The position numbers and the translations under genes were made by a program. From UBA940 sp031547885 (GTDB lineage: Bacteria > Bacteroidota > Bacteroidia > Bacteroidales > Rikenellaceae): 64,000 bases of DNA. The notes under the pieces are model-generated. The model was not told the origin of the DNA and made no database searches. It saw nothing but the letters and a program-made list of their open reading frames with translations. The stretch covers positions 310,001 to 374,000 of the forward strand of contig JAVBRO010000001.1 in the NCBI GenBank assembly GCA_031547885.1, given 5' to 3'. Positions 59,590 through 64,000 of this stretch are shown here, in pieces (position 1 is the stretch's first letter; the number at the start of each line of letters is the position of its first letter).

Positions 59590-61263
59590 ATGAGAAGATA
59601 CATATTATCAATTTTCGCCGCGCTCGTGTGTTGGGCCGCGGCGGCACAAAGCCAGGACGAAACCATCTTCCGCGCTATGGAGACCGAACTCTCGCGCAAC
59701 ATGGACTCCCTGCGCATGGATGACCTGGGACGGCCGTTCTGGATCGGATACATCTACTGCGACATCCGGGTGATGTCGATCTCGGCGTCGCTCGGCGAGG
59801 TAGTGCAGTCGCAGTTCCAGCCGCAGAGGATCAACGCCACGCGCGTGCTGTTCGGCGACTACTCCATGACCAGCGACATCAACTACAACTCGGCCTACAA
59901 CATTCGCGGTTCGGCCATCGGGACCGACGAGGGGCAGATACGGCGGGATTTCTGGATCAATACCGACGCCAACTACAAACAGACCGCGCCCAATATGGCC
60001 CGTAAAGCGGCCATGAGGCGGCAAAGCGCCCGCACACCCGAGGAAGAGGCGCTGCCCGACATGCTGCCGATACCGCCTTCCGAAAAAATTGTCGAAAGTC
60101 CCGCTTTCGGCTTCAACGCCGCGGTGTGGGAAAAACGCGCGGCGGAACTGTCGGCCGTTTTTGCGAAATACCCTTCGCTCTATGACTCTGCAGTCCGCCT
60201 GATGGCATACGACTGGACCAACTATTCCTGCACCTCGGAATCGGTGCGCATACGTTACCCCTCGTCGTTCGCATCGCTGACCATCAGCGCGTCGGTACGC
60301 ACTGTCGACGGCGAGGAGTTCTCAGACGAGTTTGAAATATACGCCACATCCGACCTGACACTGCCTGCGCTGCAGATGCTGCTCGAACAGACCGAACAGT
60401 TCGCACAAAAACTGAGCGAATATGCCGACGCGCCGAAGATCGGGGAGTTCTACTCGGGACCGGTGCTGTTCGTCGGGCAGCCGGTGTTCCGCATGTTCAA
60501 CGACAACCTGCTGACCGGCAGCGGCGACGGACTGCTGGTTAAACGGCGCCCCGAAAATCCACAGGCCCAGAGGGGCGGCGGACAACCGTCGTCAGCGGCC
60601 CGCAGGCTGGAGAACCGCGTAGGCCAGAGGGTACTCGACCGCAAACTGACCGTCACAAACCACTCATCTATGAAAGAATACGGCGGGCAGCCGCTGCTGG
60701 GCTACTACGAAATAGACGCCGACGGACAAAAACCGGCCCCCTATTTTACGGCTATCGAAGACGGAATGCTGCGCCTGCTCCTCACCGGGCGCTTCCCTAC
60801 ACTGAAAAGTCCGACACAAACAGCCAGCAACCGACTAAGTATCGGCATAACGCCTACCGTGGCGCCGGGAACGCTCGAAATATCTTCGTCGGAAACCAAA
60901 ACGGCGGCGCAGCTCGAAAAGGAGCTCGTGGCGCTCGCGAAAGCCGACGGATTGAAATATGCCTACATCGTCGAAAGGATGAGCGGCAAGGTGAACCTGG
61001 TGTGGAAAATAGACACTGAGACAGGCGTCCACACCCTTGTCCGCAATGCCGAGGTGACACCTGTCGCACTCACGCAACTCAAGCGGATCGCCGGGGTATC
61101 CGGCGAAAGCGAAGTGCGTAATTACCTTACGGGGCAGGTTCCGGCATCGATGATATACCCGTCGGCCGTGCTGCTCGAAGACATCGAGATCGGCGAAATG
61201 GAGACTACCAAAGAGAAACCGTCGCCCATCGTCAATCCTCTGCAGAGGATTGACAATCAGTAA
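59590..61263 (+). CDS. TldE/PmbA-like protein lacking the zinc motif
   Basis: 557 residues from the start at 59590, where MRRYILSIFAALVCWAAAA is a good signal peptide; earlier in-frame ATGs (59485, 59503) lie in repeat DNA. It is homologous along its length to the preceding gene: YDWTNYSCTSESVRIRYPSS, FTAIEDGMLRLLLTGRFPT, PGTLEISSSETKTAAQLEKE. Where the partner has HExxxH this one reads QPVFRMFNDNLL, so no zinc site. In known pairs TldE is likewise inactive but required. The 3' end is a perfect 24-nt palindrome (61231-61254) inside the coding sequence, eight residues from the stop. Confidence 0.85.
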   Translation: MRRYILSIFAALVCWAAAAQSQDETIFRAMETELSRNMDSLRMDDLGRPFWIGYIYCDIRVMSISASLGEVVQSQFQPQRINATRVLFGDYSMTSDINYNSAYNIRGSAIGTDEGQIRRDFWINTDANYKQTAPNMARKAAMRRQSARTPEEEALPDMLPIPPSEKIVESPAFGFNAAVWEKRAAELSAVFAKYPSLYDSAVRLMAYDWTNYSCTSESVRIRYPSSFASLTISASVRTVDGEEFSDEFEIYATSDLTLPALQMLLEQTEQFAQKLSEYADAPKIGEFYSGPVLFVGQPVFRMFNDNLLTGSGDGLLVKRRPENPQAQRGGGQPSSAARRLENRVGQRVLDRKLTVTNHSSMKEYGGQPLLGYYEIDADGQKPAPYFTAIEDGMLRLLLTGRFPTLKSPTQTASNRLSIGITPTVAPGTLEISSSETKTAAQLEKELVALAKADGLKYAYIVERMSGKVNLVWKIDTETGVHTLVRNAEVTPVALTQLKRIAGVSGESEVRNYLTGQVPASMIYPSAVLLEDIEIGEMETTKEKPSPIVNPLQRIDNQ

Positions 61264-61306
61264 AAAATCAGAAAGCGGAACTTAGATGTTCCGCTTTCTG
61301 ATTTTT
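61263..61306. terminator. Long perfect bidirectional terminator
   Basis: 19-bp perfect arms (outer AAAAATCAG / CTGATTTTT, inner AGCGGAAC / GTTCCGCT) with loop TTAGAT. It ends 7 nt before the convergent lipoprotein gene. Confidence 0.9.
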
Positions 61307-61313
61307 ACAAACT

Positions 61314-61772
61314 TCATTCCTGCCAAAAGTCCTCTGAATATAGTAATCTCGACTCCAGTTCGTCAAAGTTAACAAGGGGCCCGCCTACCGGTTCGTCGTA
61401 CCATTCAACAATGAACAGCATCCTCTCCCCCTTAATGTCTTTAATCATAAATACTCCGGAAACCCACTGGTCATCCAGGAGTTTACGCTCTACCACTATG
61501 TTGTCCGACTCGTCTATGTAGAGCGTAAGTATCGACTCGGAATAGCCTGCTTTATTATTACTACCTACGCTTATTTGTTTTGGGAAAACCAAAGTATAGC
61601 TTCCGTTGCCCGCAATTATTTTGATCTTGCGGACCGTATCGGGTTTATCCAATGTGATCTTCCTGTAACTGAGTCTAATGGGGACAGGCGCTTCATCTAC
61701 CGGTTCGCTTTCAGGGTTACTGCTGCAGCCGACGATCGTCATCAGTAAAATATAAACAAGGCCTCTTTTCAT
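61314..61772 (-). CDS. Small lipoprotein of unknown function (intact paralogue)
   Basis: 152 residues. MKRGLVYILLMTIVGC (Cys16) is a lipoprotein signal followed by SSNPESEPVDE. The mature domain is beta-rich: IRLSYRKITLDKPDTVRKIK, IIAGNGSYTLVFPK, ILTLYIDESDNIVVE, GVFMIKDIKGERMLFIVEWY, ending SEDFWQE. I do not recognise the family. It is clearly paralogous to the broken gene just upstream (61845-62341). A terminator closes it, and the spacing suggests the two paralogues are a local tandem duplication. Confidence 0.75.
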   Translation of the reverse strand: MKRGLVYILLMTIVGCSSNPESEPVDEAPVPIRLSYRKITLDKPDTVRKIKIIAGNGSYTLVFPKQISVGSNNKAGYSESILTLYIDESDNIVVERKLLDDQWVSGVFMIKDIKGERMLFIVEWYDEPVGGPLVNFDELESRLLYSEDFWQE

Positions 61773-61844
61773 TGCAGTGTGCTTTAATATGTTTTCTACA
61801 AATGTAATATAAAGCCGGAATAAACAGAAGGTTATATTGCGGTT

Positions 61845-62341
61845 CTATTCCCGCCAGAAATCGGGATCATCAAGTAATTTTTCCGCATATTCTTTGGGGA
61901 AAAATTCACATCCGCTAAGGGGATAGACTACATTAAAAATCTGTTTCTCACCCTTACTGTCCCGCACGAGAAAATAGCCGGAGATCCCCAGGGGAACAGA
62001 TGATGGATGGCATTCTATCGTAATAACATTGTTGCTGTTAATTCTTATGCTGAACATATCGTCTGAATAATCCATCTCTGTCGACCCTACACCAGTTTTA
62101 AAAAGGCCAACGTTAACCGTTCGGGATAAACAATACAATATCCTCCATTGCCCGATACGATGTGGATATAATTGATCGGTGCGCTCGGGTCCAGCGATAA
62201 ATATTGTCTGCTGAGTTCGATAGGACGAACCGTCTCTTCTCCGACGGGCTCGGATGCGTCTGCGGTTTCAAAGCTTTTGCTGCATGAAGCAACCGTCATG
62301 GCCACCAGTAAACCGATGATGAATAAAGTCTGTCTTTTCAT
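61845..62341 (-). pseudogene. Frameshifted paralogue of the neighbouring small lipoprotein
   Basis: Two overlapping frames together match the intact gene at 61314-61772. The first (62341-62087) gives MKRQTLFIIGLLVAMTVASC (lipobox Cys20), then IELSRQYLSLDPSAPINYIH, IVSGNGGYCIVYPERLT, then runs off-frame to a stop. The second (to 61845) supplies VGLFKTGVGSTEMDYSDD, GISGYFLVRDSKGEKQIFNV and DDPDFWRE. Aligning with PKQISVG of the paralogue places the shift at about 62109-62117, where one base appears missing in GGTTAACGTTGG. It is a decayed gene or a sequence error; the same end motif (S/P-D-F-W-[QR]-E) confirms kinship. Confidence 0.75.
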
Positions 62342-62494
62342 AAAGGCTGATTCAGGTTGACATTATCGATTGGCGTTACAAATGTCGCTTATATTTATGA
62401 AAATATCAATACAAGAAAGGCGCAAAACAAAATATATACAAGGCGTTATTACAAAAAACCTATGATCACCGATCCCATAATCGATAATTTTATA

Positions 62495-62502
62495 TAAATT
62501 TG
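62495..62502 (+). promoter_or_regulatory. -7 element of the rplY-pth operon
   Basis: TAAATTTG is an exact TAnnTTTG match. No TTTG at -33 is seen. Confidence 0.5.
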
Positions 62503-62566
62503 CACCCGCAGACACGAATGGGGAGCAAGGGCCGATTGCAGCCATGCTCTGAGTGGTGTCGAAGCG

Positions 62567-62666
62567 AACCGACGATGCGGGCGAGAGCAGAGTCAGCTTG
62601 CTGATTATGCCGAGTTAGCGCGAGGAGGGCGAAGCCAACTGCCGAGCCGCGAGGAGGAACGCGAAG
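62567..62666 (+). repeat. Dispersed GC-rich repeat, copy 3 (rplY leader), with internal duplication
   Basis: Begins AACCGACGATGCGGGCGAG and contains the hairpin AGTCAGC-TT-GCTGATT. The tail is a duplicated CGAGNNRCGCGAGGAGGNNCGAAG-like block (near 62611-62633 and 62643-62666). Homologous to 49895-49964 (reverse) and 59495-59568. Confidence 0.7.
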
Positions 62667-62696
62667 TGAATCATTAACCTGTTAAAATTAAAGATT

Positions 62697-63284
62697 ATGC
62701 AGTCAATCAAACTCAGCGCAAAAAAGCGCGAAGAATTCGGCAAAAAGAACAGCAAGGCTGTGCGCCGCGAAGAACGCATCCCCGCCGTTATCTACGGCCA
62801 GGGCGAACCCGTGAACTTCTCGCTCGACGCGAAAGAGGTTAAACCCCTCATCTACACCCCGCAATCGTTCATCGTCGAACTCGACATCGAAGGCACCAAA
62901 GAAATCGGCGTGCTCCGCGAAGTGCAGTACCACCCCGTCAAGGAAGAGATCCTGCACATGGACTTCTACCGCGTGAGCGATGCGAAACCCGTCACCATCG
63001 ACATTCCCGTAACGATCACCGGCAACTCGGAAGGGGTGAAAATGGGCGGTAAGCTCGTCCAGAGCAAACGCAAACTCACTGTAAACGGCCTCCTCAAAGA
63101 CCTTCCCGACGAACTGACCGTGGATATCACGGAACTGGGCATCGGCAAGACCATCTTCGTGGGCGACCTCAGCTATGCCAACCTGCGCCTGCTGAATCCC
63201 GCTTCGACCGCCGTCTGCGCGATCCGCGTAACACGTGCCGCTGCTGCCGCCGCTGCCGCTGCTGCAGACGAAGGCAAGAAATAG
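62697..63284 (+). CDS. rplY: 50S ribosomal protein L25/general stress protein Ctc
   Basis: 195 residues, the long (Ctc/TL5) form that binds 5S rRNA. The N-terminal L25 domain (about 1-92) includes KKREEFGKKNSKAVRREERI, PAVIYGQGEPVNFSLDAKEV and REVQYHPVKEEILHMDFYRV. The C-terminal TL5 domain follows (PVTIDIPVTITGNSEGVKMG, LPDELTVDITELGIGKTIFV). The tail is an alanine run followed by DEGKK. It is followed by pth, a gene pair conserved across bacteria. The long structured leader containing the dispersed repeat is unusual for it. Confidence 0.96.
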   Translation: MQSIKLSAKKREEFGKKNSKAVRREERIPAVIYGQGEPVNFSLDAKEVKPLIYTPQSFIVELDIEGTKEIGVLREVQYHPVKEEILHMDFYRVSDAKPVTIDIPVTITGNSEGVKMGGKLVQSKRKLTVNGLLKDLPDELTVDITELGIGKTIFVGDLSYANLRLLNPASTAVCAIRVTRAAAAAAAAAADEGKK

Positions 63285-63406
63285 CCGCAACGGCGGCCGC
63301 GGATTTGATGATAAAGGTGGTTGATGATCTGAATCTCCCGGCACAGCGCCACCGTCATTGCAAACCGGAATGGCTGCAACAAAAGAACGAAGAGCGAGTG
63401 TCTGCA

Positions 63407-63442
63407 CTTCATTCGTAATTCGTAATTTGAAATTCGTAATTT
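63407..63442. repeat. ATTCGTAATT units between rplY and pth
   Basis: CTTCATTCGTAATTCGTAAT is identical to the right part of the cmk-ispH element (48272-48291), followed by TTGAAATTCGTAATTT. It ends 7 nt before the pth start. No complementary left arm is clear here, so it may be a decayed copy. Confidence 0.6.
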
Positions 63443-63449
63443 ATCTCAG

Positions 63450-64000
63450 ATGAAATATCTGATAGTCGGGTTAGGTAACCCCGGTCCGGAATACGCCGAA
63501 ACCCGCCATAATATAGGTTTTAAAGTGTTGGACACCCTTGCAGCGGTGTCCAACGCTGTTTTTGCGCCCGGCCGCTACGGCGACACATGTACCGTGCGAC
63601 ACCGGGGGCATATCCTCGTGCTGGTGAAGCCGCAGACATATATGAACCTGAGCGGAAAGGCCGTGCGCTACTGGATGCAGCAGGAGAAAGTGCCGGTGGA
63701 GAACGTGATGGTGGTGGTGGACGACATCGCGCTGCCTTTCGGAAAACTGCGCATCCGCGCCAAAGGGTCGGACGGCGGCCACAACGGCCTGCACGACATA
63801 ATCTGGACCCTCGAGGCCGACAATTTCCCGCGCATACGTTTCGGCATCGGCGGCGATTTCCCCCGCGGACTGCAGGCCGACTACGTGCTGAGCCAGTGGT
63901 CGAACGAGGAGAAAAAGGAGCTTCCGGAAAAAATAGAACCCGCCGTGAAAGCCATTCAGTCGTTCGTTTCGGTAGGCATAGAACGCACCATGAACGCCTT
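63450..64000 (+). CDS. pth: Peptidyl-tRNA hydrolase (3' end outside window)
   Basis: Recycles tRNA by cleaving peptidyl-tRNA released from stalled ribosomes. 183 codons are visible from ATG at 63450: MKYLIVGLGNPGPEYAETRH, with the catalytic His in TRHNIGF (residue 20) and Asn in LGNPG. LVKPQTYMNLSGKAVRYW, VVVDDIALPFGKLRIRAKG and GSDGGHNGLHDI carry the remaining active-site residues. The frame is open to the window edge, near the expected end of the family (about 190 residues). It is downstream of rplY, with a repeat fragment between them. Confidence 0.96.
   Translation, partial: MKYLIVGLGNPGPEYAETRHNIGFKVLDTLAAVSNAVFAPGRYGDTCTVRHRGHILVLVKPQTYMNLSGKAVRYWMQQEKVPVENVMVVVDDIALPFGKLRIRAKGSDGGHNGLHDIIWTLEADNFPRIRFGIGGDFPRGLQADYVLSQWSNEEKKELPEKIEPAVKAIQSFVSVGIERTMNA

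Larger units (their letters stand above)
62342..62696. other. Leader region of rplY with promoter and repeat
   Basis: 355 nt without a gene. A plus-strand -7 element TAAATTTG (62495-62502) would start a leader of about 185 nt. That leader contains the third copy of the dispersed GC-rich repeat (62567-62666) and ends in TTAACCTGTTAAAATTAAAG just before the ATG. 62342-62490 shows nothing I can name. Confidence 0.55.

Overview
The window reads as a chromosomal segment of a Gram-negative member of the Bacteroidales. A Rikenellaceae/Alistipes-like host is my guess, but the sequence does not settle it. Evidence: moderately GC-rich DNA; many lipoproteins of families largely confined to Bacteroidetes (BACON, DUF4493, PCMD, fimbrillin-like, SusE/F-like, DUF5723, DUF3575, CotH); starts without clear Shine-Dalgarno sites; and repeated exact copies of the Bacteroidetes -7 element TAnnTTTG before genes. 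No insertion sequence, integrase, CRISPR array, rRNA or prophage was recognised.

Layout. 1-2610 (-): a FecBCD/BtuFCD-type ABC importer (ATPase cut by the window edge). 2723-2797 (+): tRNA-Pro(GGG) with its own promoter and terminator. 3043-8428 (-): an RND efflux operon (MFP, pump, TolC). 8554-11196 (-): a large lipoprotein with a fimbrillin-like head and SusE/F-like modules. 11444-13720 (-): malic enzyme MaeB. 13915-15705 (-): CotH-family lipoprotein. 15872-24338 (-): an operon of DUF3575 barrel, OmpA/TPR protein and a 2044-residue lipoprotein made of about 19 BACON-like repeats, preceded by a TPR-membrane-AraC regulator (24824-26608). 26830-27078 (-): GlsB/YeaQ-type membrane protein. 27187-33499 (-): a second efflux operon in which pump and TolC are one polypeptide, ending in a CBM9-like protein.

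33691-44600 (-): an eight-gene surface operon (fimbrillin-like protein, two DUF4493 lipoproteins, a stand-alone domain paralogue, a DUF4493-PCMD lipoprotein, two barrels, and a PCMD lipoprotein whose apparent codon 2 is a stop). 44931 onward is mainly housekeeping: fabH (+); pepT, ispH, cmk, lysE-like (-); lnt, folC, DUF3467 (+); a DUF5723 protein with a large lipoprotein (-); a TldD/TldE-like pair (+); two small paralogous lipoproteins, one frameshifted (-); and rplY-pth (+, pth cut by the edge).

The most unusual signal lies between the genes. One family of intergenic elements has near-identical inverted arms of about 29 nt whose sequence differs between copies while each arm still pairs with its own partner. 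A second family is a GC-rich repeat of about 70 nt in three copies with a compensatory base-pair change. Several genes also end in perfect or near-perfect palindromes that include the last codons or stop codon. Protein-level highlights are the RND-TolC polyprotein with an internal signal-peptide-like segment, the giant BACON locus with its dedicated-looking regulator, and the DUF4493/PCMD/fimbrillin operon with three about 21-bp repeats just downstream of its -7 element.
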